A DNA stretch of 64,000 bases, taken from Lantana camara (lineage: Eukaryota > Streptophyta > Magnoliopsida > Lamiales > Verbenaceae). The stretch is taken from positions 46,324,501 through 46,388,500 of the forward strand of contig CM074860.1 of the NCBI GenBank assembly GCA_037501455.1. Direction: 5' to 3'. The translations under genes and the position numbers were made by a program. The notes under the pieces were generated by a model. That model made no database searches. It had not been told where the DNA came from and worked only from the letters and a program-made list of their open reading frames with translations. Positions 10,701 to 21,603 of this stretch are shown here, one piece after another; position 1 is the stretch's first letter, and each line of letters opens with the position of its first letter.

Positions 10701-11786
10701 TTGTGATCTGTTCTGTTGTGATCCATTGTGATCTGTTCTGTTGTGATCCATTGTGATCTGTGTGTGGATCGATCCTGGTGAGTTGCGGAATGGGTACCCC
10801 CGGGACGGTTAGGGCCGTCGGGGCATTTATCCATTGCGTAGTTCCATTTGAGATATCATTGTGCGACCTTAGGGTGATGAGGGAGGCGTGGTATCTTGAG
10901 CCTTCGGCTAAGGCCGGGGAGGACTCTTGTGGGTTCGCAACCCCTTGAGGGTGAGTCTATTTTAGACGGTTTATTCTCGATGGTATGGGGACGGTACATC
11001 TCCTCCATCATTGGTGTAGAGGTTGGATTGATTTTGATTTATGTTATGAGGAGTTGAGGTTGGAAGCTCGTACTCGCCGAGCCGTTGATTATGTTATGTT
11101 TTGGAATTATGAATCGGGATAGAGTCTTTCTGGAAAATGGTTTCTAAACTTATATCTATATCTTATTCGGGTTCTTTCAAAACGTTTTGGTATGTAACAC
11201 CTATCCCCGATTCATGAGTCCATCCTTTTTATTCTGTGCTATGCTCCTTATATATATATATTGTGGGTGTGCGTTAGCCCCCTCACTCGGTCAAGTTGAC
11301 TGACCCCTCATTTACACTTTTAGTTGCAGGATTGTTGGCGTTTGCTAGGCGGAAGTGAGTCCTTTGAATTGCACTTCGTTGGTCTAGTCTTTCTATTTGC
11401 ATTGTCTTTTCATACACTTTACTTATGCTTTGACTTGTAGAGTTGAGATTATACTTTACTATTCGGTAGCCCTGCGTGGCACTCTCTTTCGGCCCTTATG
11501 GCACTTGATGATTATTACTTTATGTTGATTTTCGGGACTAGGGATCTATGCTAGTTGAACCCGTCAGTTGCTTTGTATGTTTTGTTTTAAATGCTTCCGC
11601 TATCTATTGATGTTGGTTTTAATTGCTTCCGCGCTCTGAGTTTTGGTCAAGTTAGATCCGCCTAGCCTAGTGTGTGAGTTGGTCTCCCGTTCGCTCTGAT
11701 TCGGATTCGGGCATGGACTTTCATTTCATGCTTCGGGTCTGGGTCATAGTGCGGGGGATGTGGCATCCTCCGTTTGGGGTGTTACA
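7724..11786 (+). repeat. 3' LTR of the LARD (4063 bp)
   Basis: Near-identical copy of 1252-5314 with the same length. Visible differences include single bases at about 7856, 8324, 8389, 8621, 9070, 9184 and 9608 and a three-base cluster near 11566. It ends TTACA, followed by the target duplication TAAGC. Confidence 0.93.
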
Positions 11787-12235
11787 TAAGCTTGGATATG
11801 TTATGTACATTCAATATGAGACATTTTCATCCATTCATCCCTAAATTTGAGCATGGTTTCATGAGTTTTTGGCAGAAATGGATATATATTTAGGTTTTGA
11901 GCATTTGGTGAATCTCTTTCAATTCTTGAGCTTTTTGAATGATTCTAAGCATGAAAATGGTTGTTTTGATCTCCTCTTTACATTTATGGTGATGTATTAG
12001 CTGGTAGTTGAGGCATTCATGAGCTACCATTAATGAAACCTTGAGGTTATATTATGAAAAGAGCACCCTTGCCTTCACCTCACGTATGATCCTTCTTGGG
12101 CTGAATTGAATGTTGTTTTGGAGTATTTTTTATGCATAATTGTTGCCTTGCCTTACCTGATCTTGTTGGATTGAAGTTGATGTGTTGTGCTCTGTTTTCT
12201 TCTCCATTCTCTGTGTCAGTTCTGTTGTATCGCGC

Positions 12236-12359
12236 AGGTCGCGCCCGCGACCTTAATTACCTGTAATTCAGTCGCGCCCGCGACTGAACAGTTGGCTGCT
12301 CTCGTATTGTGGAATAATTGATCAAAAATTCCGAAAATTATGGGTAGCGGCCGCGACCC
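12236..12359 (+). repeat. GC-rich hairpin array in LTR2a
   Basis: Three hairpins: AGGTCGCG/CGCGACCT with a CC loop (12236-12253), TTCAGTCGCG/CGCGACTGAA with a CC loop (12267-12288), and GGGTAGCGGCCGCGACCC (12342-12359, one mismatch). They stand out from an AT-rich surround. LTR8, which is related, has the same type at 20328-20454. Confidence 0.85.
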
Positions 12360-12460
12360 CTGTTTTCTACAAATTTTGCTGCTGCTTCTGTTCTTCTTTC
12401 TTCTTCCTTTTTCTTTCCTTTCTTGTTGCTGCTGATTTTTCCCCTTTGATTCAGAGTGTG

Positions 12461-12464
<4 letters not shown>

Positions 12465-12506
<42 letters not shown>

Positions 12507-12703
12507 TGAGTGTTGTGTGGGTTTGTTGTGCATGCATGTGTGTGTGTATGAAAGTGTTACATGCATGTGGGTGTTGTTGTAATATATATGTAGTATATAT
12601 ACTTAAAATATGCTTATGCATGCATGGGGATTATATGAGCTACGTGAAATAAATATATATATTATGTATGTACTATTATGTTCAATATATTTAATTTGCA
12701 TGC

Positions 12704-12776
<73 letters not shown>

Positions 12777-12800
12777 ACGTGTAATTATATATATATATAT
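12465..12800. repeat. AT and GT microsatellites in LTR2a
   Basis: (TA)n at about 12465-12503, (AT)n at about 12706-12758 followed by (GT)n to about 12775, then a further short AT run. LTR2b carries AT runs at the corresponding place (36877-36986), so they are a hallmark of this family. Frames of alternating Tyr and Ile here are artefacts of the repeat. Confidence 0.95.
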
Positions 12801-14060
12801 ATCTATATATATTTATATAATTATTATATATTTTAAATATTATTTGATTTAATTCAATTTTAGAATTAATTGATAACTATTCCACGTATTTAATTTACCG
12901 AGTATTGATTGAACGTTTTATTTATTCTATTTCTAATTGTAAATACAATTAGTACGTGTTATGGATATTAAATGAATTCTTAGGTTAATGGATATGAAAT
13001 ATGAATTTATGAATTTATGAATTTGAATGAATTGTATGAATGAATGGTTTGATTTTGTGCTTTAAATTCCTTTATAGTGCACATGAACATTTTCATGGCA
13101 TAATATTATCTTTTATACATTCATGTCATATTCACTTCATTGCCGAGCGTCACATATGGTCATTTTGAGTCTCATACCTTTCTTTTGTACAGATTCGGGT
13201 TTGGTCGGAGACGAAGGCGAGCATTGAGACGCTTGTGCCTTTCTTTTGTTTGTAAAGGTGGGTTTTTCTTCTAAATAGATAAATTGACCCGATATATCTC
13301 CCTATGTGAAAAGTTTTAAGCCAAAATAATATGATTATATATATACATTGAGTCTTTTCTAGAGTAAATGAATGCAAACGTATAACCTTTCTTTTATGAA
13401 AACCTACCTTATGTTTTGGCGAGAATACATGTATGTTATGATCACGGGCCCCGGAGCTTAGTGTATTGTGGTGAGCCGGGGAGGCAAGGGCCGACGGTGA
13501 ACCCGTGCACTAGTTCCAACCATTTTACGTCGAAACGGATCTCGTCAGGAGTTTTGACGAGAAAACGCTAGTCGGGCTTTTGAGGATTCACGTACCTCAC
13601 TAGCCATTATGTATGAGGTGGTCGAGTCTTGCAAACTCGTCCACCACCGGAGGAAGAAGGTGTATATGAATGATTATGATCATTATGTATGTGCACATAT
13701 GTTATGTATGATAACTTATGAAATTATGAATATGATTACACGAGGAGAAGGTTGGAGATGATGCACGCCCACTCGCCGGGCCTTAAAACCTATGTTAATT
13801 ATGAACGAATATAATAGTTGTAATCCCATTGATGTTTTTATTTGTTTTGGCCACTTGGGAAATTTCTTATCAAACTTCTATGGGATTAGGACTTGCATGT
13901 ATATGTTTCAATTCCGCGATATTTATACTTATGCCCCACTTTTATACCTACCAGTCTCTTTTAGACTGAACCCGGTTTGTTTCAGTTGTTTTGTGCAGGT
14001 ATAGGAGTGCTAGGCGGGAATAGAACTCATGGCAACGAGAAGGGTAGCAGCAGGGGATGT

Positions 14061-15227
14061 CCAAAGCAATCACAAGGTAACATAAAACTCATGCAAACTC
14101 AACTAAACTCATGCAAATAACAACTTAAGATTATAGCATCACTTAATCATCCACAAAAGTGCAAGAAATCTAACTAAACTCATGATTCCAAGCTTCAAGC
14201 TTGAAGGTATAACAATGGTGAATCACTCATCACCTAAGATCCATGGATTATAATTTCATAAAGGTCATAAACATGATCTAGAGATCAACAATATAGCTTC
14301 AAATCATCAATTAAGCTCAAGATATGCATATGATTCAAGAATCCATGAAAACCCTTACTATTCATCTTCTTGCTCAAACCATAATCAAACCTCAACCAAA
14401 ATCTACAAATCATAGCTTAAAATACTCATAGGAAGATGGAGAACAAGATTCTATACTTACCTCTTGAGTTTGGAGTGAAATGGAGGGGAAATGAGCTCAA
14501 AGGACAAGAGAGGGAATAGTATTTTCTTCTCTTTCTCTTCTTCCTTAGATGGCTGCTGCTCTTGCTCATTTTTCAGGGGCTAAAACCAAATGGGGTGAGT
14601 GTAGGGTGAGTGAGGGCTGATTAAGGGAGGTGTGGGTCCAAGTCTCATGTCATTTGGTCAACAATTACGGGAGATATGGGCAAAATAGTGAAAGGTGGTA
14701 CGATAAGCGCGCGATGCTCAGTTCGGTAAAATTTTGGAGGTCCAAACGGGCTTAGAAAAATATGAATCTACGTTCTTTGGTTTCCTTTCTTCGTTACGAG
14801 CCCTACGCCTCTTCCAGAATTTAAATCCAAATTCCCGAGCTCAAGTTACGGCGTTTGGAACCCAAGACGCGCTAAAGGTCCGTTAGGCCCTCGAGTCCCC
14901 AAAACAAATAAATGGTCAAAGACCACAACAAACGAGTCCGAAAATATAAAACGAGCACGTTAACAAGTTTATATCACATAATTATCGTGCATAGAAAATA
15001 AGCACGAAAATTGAAAATTGAAAACGCACCAAACGAATTGAAAAAAAAGTTAAACAAACAAAAGCGTTTAAAATCACATATGAAATCTTATCAAATAATT
15101 TCATATAATTCAAATATAACCTTTTAAACATTATAATAATAAAGTATTTGGGTAAAAGAATAAATAAAAACATACTAAACTCACTCGTGACGACAAACTT
15201 GTACGGCTAAAAGATTGGGCCGTTACA
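14061..15227 (-). mobile_element. LTR3: 5' part of the 3' LTR of element E3, minus strand
   Basis: On the minus strand it begins TGTAACGGCCC at 15227, directly after a polypurine tract. It shares with LTR9 (31940 on) the TTTGGGGACTCGAGGGCCTA block at about 14900 and the TTAGCGCG block. A donor-like AAGAGGTAAGT lies at about 14463. After about 1.17 kb it stops at the junction with LTR2a, so the remaining part, expected to exceed 1.5 kb, is absent. No coding content. Confidence 0.7.
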
Positions 15228-15256
15228 ACCTCTCCCCCTTAAGAAGGACCTGTCCT
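15228..15256 (-). other. Polypurine tract and pre-PPT hairpin (E3)
   Basis: On the minus strand AGGAC, a 2-base loop and GTCCT (15245-15256) precede the purine run TTCTTAAGGGGGAGAGGT, which touches the LTR start at 15227. This gives the orientation of E3 and shows that LTR3 is its 3' LTR. Confidence 0.85.
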
Positions 15257-15463
15257 CATGTCCCCTACCTCGAATGACGATGAAGATCTCTGCTACTCCA
15301 CGAGCATGATCCGTTGTTGGGACATTCGTTCAGTCGTCAAGAAGCATTAATAGTCTCCATATGTGCTTTGCGAAGTATGTAGCCAGGACCCTTAACTCAC
15401 CGGAAAGCCTAAACTCCCGGGATCCTAAGTTACCACTAAAAGCAAGTTAAACAGGCAACACGC

Positions 15464-15607
15464 AGCGACGAAAGAACCCCGTCTCTCGCGCAACAACAAG
15501 AGAACCCCGTCTCTCACAAGCAACGAGAGAACCCCGTCTCTCACACATAACGAGAGAACTCCGTCTCTCACAAGCAACGAGAGAACCCCGTCTCTCACAC
15601 ACAACGA
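15464..15607 (-). repeat. Array of five GAGAGA/TCTCTC hairpin units (E3)
   Basis: Five units of about 32 bp, each holding GAGAGAACCCCGTCTCTC or a one-base variant, separated by 9-13 bp of CAAGCAACG or CACATAACG type. GAGAGA pairs with TCTCTC around a 6-base loop. The array sits about 0.24 kb inside the 3' LTR boundary, like those of the LARD and E2b. Confidence 0.88.
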
Positions 15608-15824
15608 GAGAAGGGAACCACACAAGGCACAAAATTACAACACATCACAGAACAAACACCACAAAGAAGGCATCAACACCTCAATTATGGCAACTAATCA
15701 TCATGTAAGTTATACAAGGGCTATCAATCACATCAAACATTGATCATACAAAATTGATTAACACAGTAGGAGATTAAAACACATATTTATCAAAATTATT
15801 TAAATAAAAAGTGCGTGCATGTAT

Positions 15825-15847
15825 ATGCCATGAATGTTTGATGTACC
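15825..15847 (-). other. Conserved 23-nt motif (E3)
   Basis: On the minus strand it starts GGTACATCAAACATT and ends CATGGCAT. It is preceded by CCACGGTGAAC, a flank nearly shared with the E2b copy. The sequence after it (TTTAAATAATTTT) is also shared with E2b. Confidence 0.8.
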
Positions 15848-17121
15848 GTTCACCGTGGAAACGAATTTAAAGCTAAGGCTTTCATAGTTCCAAGGTACGG
15901 TCTGACCCCAAAAGCTAGCTCGATTCTTGACTTGTCTTTAATATCTTTAACGTGTCCACTTGTGAAGTTGATAAGACCCTCAGTTGGTATCATTCTTGTT
16001 TCCACTCTGAATCTTATCCCTTTTGATCTTCTCCTATTCCTCGGTTACGTGTTTGACCTTGACTTGACCAACTCACCCTTCTAAAACAAGTCTTATTCTA
16101 TATCTTCAGATTTCAGATCGATCATCTTTATGGTTCATGTTTCCTTCTGTAATTTAGTGATGCTCCTGAAATTCGAATAACCTTTTTAATTATCTATCAC
16201 CGTCTTCTTCACGAGTTCTTTCCAAGTCGAGTTGTGATCACCGATTCCCCAAAATTTTCAGATTGAACTCTTCGGGGATCTTTTCTTTATTCTTTAATCC
16301 TCTTGGAGCCTTTAAACATGTATTCCATTCTGGCCCGCTCTATGTCTAATCGAGGAGAAAACTTCCTTAATAATTCTTGAGGTCCAGTTCAAGTCCTTCC
16401 CTATTCACTTCTTCCTGATTCCTTTCTTCTCAAATTCCTTCAAAGTCATCATGGAAGAGAACTAATGATTTAGTAGGAGTTTATCTTGTTATGTTGTCCA
16501 CACCCATTCTACACCTAGTTAAAATAATTTCCATGGACACCATCAGCGAGGCGTGGAGGTCTGATTCAACTTTCTTTCCTCAGAATTAACATAAAAGTCC
16601 AGCAGAAGCTTCCTCATAATACCATCATCCTCAGAACTTGGGACACGGTTGTGTAGAGAACTACCCATTTCAAACTTGGGAGATTGAACTTGTTCAGGTC
16701 TCCTATCAAGAGATCAGTGGCATTAAATGTCTTCGTGTTCTCTCAGCAAAATTTATCCCCATTTTGAAGGTCTTAGACTGATAGATCATCTCAATCATTT
16801 CCATCACTGTCATTAGGATTTCCATGCCTACGAAGACTTGCATTTCTGTCGTTCCTACGAAAATACTTCTCCGAGAGAAATCTTACAGCTAAGTTTGTCC
16901 CTCGATCATGCTCTCCCCCTTAAGAATTTCGCCTTCTCAAGTCGAACTCTATCCTTGATCTTTTCATTGAAATTCCTAATATCCTTCGACCGAGTAACTT
17001 TAGTTAGAAAAATGGTTCGGTGAATTACCCACATCCATTTCGAGTTGAATGATCTGGAATAGAGTCCATCATTCTTTGCTCCCAGAATTCTCCCTCTTAA
17101 TCCTCTTGCAATCCGGAATCA

Positions 17122-19867
17122 TGTAATGTCCCAGTTTTTCCGGATTTCTGGTAAGCACGCCACGTGTGTGTTTTGATGATTTTATATTAATTATTTAATT
17201 CTTGCATTCATTAATTAAATGTGAGATGACCATTTTATAAAATTGCATTTTCTAAAGTTATGAAAATTATTTCATTTCATGATTTATTAACTAAAATTGA
17301 TTAAGTGATTATGTGACATCAATTGATCATTTTATTGAACTATGTAATTAATTGCATAGGAGGGCTTGGACTTTTATTTATTTATCTCTTCTAACTTGTC
17401 TTTGATTGCATAACTTATATAATTGGGAGGACTTAATAGCAATTAAGGTAGATGACTCATAAAGTTGGGAGATTAATATCTCTTCATTTATATCATATTT
17501 TATGCCATATTACACAAGACACATACAAGACATACACATTCATTTTTCTCCATTTGATCGATCAAAATTTTCCAAGAGAAGAAGAAGGAGAATTTCATGC
17601 TTTGAGATATTTGTTGGATTGATCATTCATATTGAAGCATCATCATCCTCATTCAAGCATATCAACTCTTCTTTCTTCATTTCAAGGTGAATATGAGCTT
17701 GCTTGATTGATTTCTTGATGAATTTGATAGCTAGGGTTATGATATAAATTGGGTGAATTGTGTTTTAGTTGTTGGAAGTGTGAATACTTGATCCTAGCTT
17801 GAATTTGATGCATAAATGAGGTTTATGGACTTGTAGCATAAGTTGATATATTGAGCTCATATGTGTGATTCTTGATGATTAATGAGTTATGGACATGAAT
17901 ATATGGAACTTTAGTGAGTATTGAACTTGTATTATATGTTGCATGAATTATGGCATTTGGATTGATGAGAATTGGAATTCGTTGATGGTTTGTTGTGGTT
18001 CGATTTTTGCTCTGTTTTTCTGCCTCTTCTCCCCTGTTCCAATTCCTCTGATTTTTCTACTGTAGAAAATATTTGAAGTTTAGAGTACTCTCCTGTTTAC
18101 GGCTCGTCAATATCTATTTTCGTTTGTGAGTTATGGCCGTTTTAATTTGGTACCGCCAAACTGTCGCGATTCGGCGCTGATCCAATTTAAAACCAAATTA
18201 TGGCTTGATCAGAGAGACTAAATGATGGAAGTTTTTAAAACTGTTTTACTAGTGTATTTCTGGGTATGTTTTAGATATCTCCACCAATTTTCAGATCGTT
18301 TCGACTTCGTTTGATAAGGGAAAGACGATCATCTTTCACTAATAGCGCTGTAGGAAATTTTCTGCTTTGTGTCATATTCAAACAAAAACTGGTATTTAGT
18401 CGGGGTGAACTAGAATTTGAGCCTTACATCTTTGTAAAGATATGGTTGTCTAGTTTTCTAGGAATCTTACGGTTCGTTAAAATTCATTCCGATAAAGGAG
18501 TTATGATTATTTGAATACAACATGCGCATGTTGAAAATTTTCTGCATTAGTACCTACAAATTTCACATTTTGCTCTAATGCCTTCATTGATCCCAAATTG
18601 CTATTATATGATACATTTCATGCAAAAACAAGATTATTTTGTGCCTTATTCATGATTCCACATCGTGTCGTTGCATTTTGCCGTTCGTCTTAATTGGTTC
18701 ATACGAGTCGTGTCTCACTGGCACTTGTCTTTCTTGCATAGACCAGCTTCCTGGTGACGAGGAGCCGGCACCGTAGGCGGTTTTCTCGCTTTCTTTTGTC
18801 TGTACAGGTGAGGTTTCATTTCTAGTTATATAGAACCATATGACCCTTATATGGATTTTAAGCCAAAACGTATACGTATATCTATAGCTTTCCACAATTG
18901 TTAATTGATTTTCACTGAACGACTGTATTGTATTGAACCGACTGTTTTGGCGAGTATATTGATTACACTATGGGCCCGAGGGTAGTAGCTTGAGCCAACC
19001 GGGAAAGGATGGGCTGACGGGTAACTCCGGCTCTATCCTCACCATTTGGGATGACCCCTGAAGCCACTAGGAGATTAGTGGTGGAAGGAGTTCCGGGCTT
19101 TGGGTTTCATGCGCCCTCTGCTCACACTGATTGGATGGTTGAGTCTAGCTAACTCACCATCGCTTCGGAGGAAGAAGGATGGACTGAAACTGTTACGTGT
19201 GCACTGTAATTGATTGCATGATCACCTATATAATTGATAACCTAATCATTGTACACTGTCGGAGTAAGGCTGGAGAATTGCCCTCACTCGCCCGGCCACT
19301 GATTGACTGAAATGTAATTGATTGATTGTTAAACTTGTTAGTTATAATCTCGGGCGATGTTACCTCTTTTATTGAACTTATATTGTGGTTTTCATACCTC
19401 ATTACCCGAGGTTAGGACTTGTGTGATAAATGCGCTTATATTTATATACCCCTCGCTCAGTCTTTCATAGACTGACACCCTCACATCTTCAGGTCTTGCA
19501 AGGAAGTGCTAGGTGGGAAATAGAGTCGTCTGGAGCCTTTATTTTGGGTCTAGCACTTACACCTTCATACATTCTTGTTATTTATGTTTATCGTTTGATC
19601 GGCATGTATATCTATTTTGGAGATGTTAATGTATTGATATGCAATCATAGTTAATGGTTTTAGATCGTTTATTGATATTGAATATTATGCTTCCGCTTTA
19701 TTTGTTGCATTGTTAAATGTGGTTCGAGGGTTAGTCCCACCTAGCTTTAGTCGTTTTTTTTATTGTCTCCATTCGCTATAGCCTTGATTCATATATGGAT
19801 TATCCGTTTCATACATGGATCGAGCTATAGTGCGGGGGATGGGACACCTTGCGTTTTGGGTGTTACA
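17122..19867 (+). mobile_element. Solo LTR4, 2746 bp
   Basis: Begins TGTAATGTCCCAG and ends GGGTGTTACA. It is flanked by a perfect 5-bp duplication AATCA (17117-17121 and 19868-19872), with no interior attached. Its first 60 bases share GGTAAGCACGCCACGTGTGT with LTR_A, so it is a Tekay-type relative. It carries TCAGTC/GACTGA (19457-19475) and a covarying GCTAGGTGGGA/TCCCACCTAGC pair (19508-19518 and 19735-19745). Solo LTRs arise when the two LTRs of an insertion recombine and the interior is lost. Confidence 0.93.
18518..18533. repeat. Perfect 16-bp palindrome in LTR4
   Basis: CAACATGCGCATGTTG, fully self-complementary, lies about 1.4 kb into the LTR, near where related LTRs carry GC hairpin arrays. 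It is the only strong one noticed in LTR4. Confidence 0.75.
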
Positions 19868-19872
19868 AATCA

Positions 19873-20220
19873 CCTAATCTCTAAAGTTTGATTTCATTTT
19901 CGGTTTAACCCTATTACCCAAAATGTCCTTTCTAACCCGGTTCGATAGAGCTTCGGTTGAATTAGTAGTTGAAGCATTACACGGAGAAAGTGTCCTAAAT
20001 CGCGTATATCACATAATTCACAAAATTAGCATACTCGGGAATTAAATTCAAAATAGGAAAATTAAATACAATATTTAAAACGTGAAAATTAAACAATTGG
20101 AGCATATAATTTACTTAAACAATTAATTTAACGTATAAATTAAATCAAAAGAGGAATTAAAACGTCGGAAAAACCTCTCGTGACGTCATACCTGGCTCGT
20201 CGGAGAGACGGGGTGTCACA
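19873..20220 (-). mobile_element. Fragment of an LTR start, minus strand
   Basis: On the minus strand it begins TGTGACACCCCGTCTCTCC at 20220, resembling the starts of LTR9 (TGTGACACCCCC) and LTR3 (shared GTCGTCACGAG or GACGTCACGAG). It breaks off at the LTR4 insertion, and its continuation below 17117 does not look like LTR. It abuts the broken left edge of LTR8 at 20221. It was probably left by an insertion followed by a deletion. Confidence 0.55.
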
Positions 20221-21603
20221 TTGCTTGATTTGCTGCTGCATCCTCCCTTGCATTTGAGTGTTGCTGTTGCTGCGTTAAATTGGAAAACAGGGATGCGCTG
20301 AGCATTAAATCGAGAGAAAATGTTTTTGGAGTCGCGGCCACGACTCCGGATGAACTTATTATCTTCTTGGCCAGAACTTACACTACGATACTTCCTAATT
20401 TGAGGTCACGACCGTGACAAGCTGGGGAAGAAATTTGGTCGCGCCCGCTACCTTGTGCTGTATGCTTTTCGTTGCTGCGGTTTTTATGTCTTTACCCATG
20501 TATTGTTTTCCTCCATTTTGACATTGTTATGAGCAGGTACAGACAATATATATATTATATATTATCTATTCAATCTGATTGAATGGCTTTTGCATGATTA
20601 CGACATGCATATACGTATATATATATTATATGTTCATATTTGTTTCCCATGCATTTTTATTCCATTAGGTAAATTTTTATAATGCATGTACGTGTATATA
20701 TGTATCTAATATGATGCAGGCATGTGTAGGTATATATGTAATATATTATATATTTTATATATTTAAATTATTTTGATTTATTTGAATTTTTTTTTTATAA
20801 TATGATCTTAAATAATTCGATCTCGCATACATGACTTTCGTGTTTCGTTTCGTGCCTTCTAATGCGTTCTTATTCGTTTATGACTTATATGCTATGTGAA
20901 CATGTTATACTATATGTTAGATGTCTTATGTTAATTTTATGAATTTATTTGATACGTGATTTGAACTTAAACACTTTAAGTGGCACATTCTTGCACTTCA
21001 TATGCATACATTGCATTCATGAGCATTGTCGGGCGTCTATTTAGTTCATATTTAAGTCTAAGTCTCGGGTATTATCTTCTTTTGTTTCAGAGCCGCTTCC
21101 AGACATTGTTAAGCTCGAGGTTTAGGTACTTGTTCGCCCATTTGCCTTCCTATTCCGCTACTTTTGCAAACGTTAGGTTAGGAACGTTTGTATTAGCTAA
21201 GCGACCTATGACCACTTATGTGTTGTTTTCTTACCCCGTATGCGAATATATACCTTATATATATATTAAATACGAGTGCTTAAGCTATGTTATGATTTTG
21301 TGAAATAAGCTTTACGTTTTCGAAATTGTATAAGTATTGGCATAAGTAAGCTATATTTTGAAATTCGTTATTCGTATATAATATGTATGAGCGAGTTGTA
21401 CCCTGAAATAGGGAGTTTGGTTTGATTTGGTTTGTTGGGCCCCGGAGATGTGGGTAAAGGAGACCCAGAACGATCATCGGTTCGCCGGTTATGACCCCTG
21501 TGCACGCTCTCATTTGAGATATTCACGTGTGACCTCTGGAGGTTGGGAAGGTGTGGTATCTTGAGCCCTCGGTGGATAACCGGGGAAGGCATATCGTGGG
21601 TTA
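20221..21603 (+). mobile_element. LTR8 (5' LTR), first surviving part
   Basis: Lacks a proper LTR start, and the first kilobase or so is missing. It resembles LTR2 in its GC hairpin array (20328-20454), its AT-rich run (20540-20770) and its ATGAGCATTGTCGGGCGTCT block. It is interrupted at 21604 by solo LTR5 and resumes at 30696 after the GGTTA duplication, ending at 31465 next to a primer site. Confidence 0.78.
20328..20454 (+). repeat. GC-rich hairpin array in LTR8
   Basis: GGAGTCG/CGACTCC (20328-20347), GTCACG/CGTGAC (20405-20418) and GGTCGCGCCCGCTACC (20439-20454, partly decayed). It has the same position and GTCGCG theme as the LTR2a array but different stems. Confidence 0.8.

Larger units (their letters stand above)
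1252..11786 (+). mobile_element. Complete non-autonomous LARD-like LTR retrotransposon, 10,535 bp
   Basis: Two direct repeats of exactly 4063 bp (1252-5314 and 7724-11786) flank a 2.4 kb interior. The element has TG...CA ends, a Met-tRNA primer site just inside the left LTR, a polypurine tract touching the right LTR, and a perfect 5-bp target duplication TAAGC at 1247-1251 and 11787-11791. The LTRs differ by only about 14 bases by eye (about 0.3 %), so insertion was recent. The interior has no gag, protease, RT, RNase H or integrase. Long LTRs with a non-coding interior define LARDs, which must be mobilised by proteins from another element. The partner is unknown; the Tekay-type elements at 41-64 kb are candidates by their end sequences and primer site. 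Confidence 0.95.
11792..14060 (+). mobile_element. LTR2a, second part, truncated at its 3' end
   Basis: Continues 683-1251 and matches the minus strand of LTR2b from about 38040 down to about 35690, for instance the TGGTGATGTATTAGCTGG and CTTGCCTTACCTGATCTTGT blocks. It contains a GC hairpin array (12236-12359), AT microsatellites, the CAGTCT/AGACTG hairpin (13952-13968) and GCTAGGCGGGAA at about 14010. Sequence typical of the last 300 bp of these LTRs is missing. Somewhere between about 14030 and 14090 it passes into the minus-strand LTR3, so the right edge is approximate. Confidence 0.75.
15257..17116 (-). other. Non-coding interior attributed to E3
   Basis: No retrotransposon protein is recognisable in any frame. 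It holds the hairpin array (15464-15607) and the conserved 23-nt motif (minus strand 15847-15825). From about 15850 to 17116 the minus strand is purine-rich and featureless, with a second PPT-like sequence (TTCTTAAGGGGGAGAGC) at about 16910-16926 that is followed by no LTR start. It could be several fused remnants. It is interrupted at 17121 by solo LTR4. Confidence 0.55.

Noticed and set aside
12446..12852. Frames of alternating Tyr and Ile near the AT microsatellites (also 36850-37035)
   Set aside because: Direct translation of (AT)n repeats.
15464..15607. CRISPR-like regular repeats (also 39043-39266)
   Set aside because: Repeats of about 18 bp with 9-13 bp similar spacers, inside plant retrotransposons with PPT and LTR boundaries. 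There are no cas genes and the spacers are not unique.
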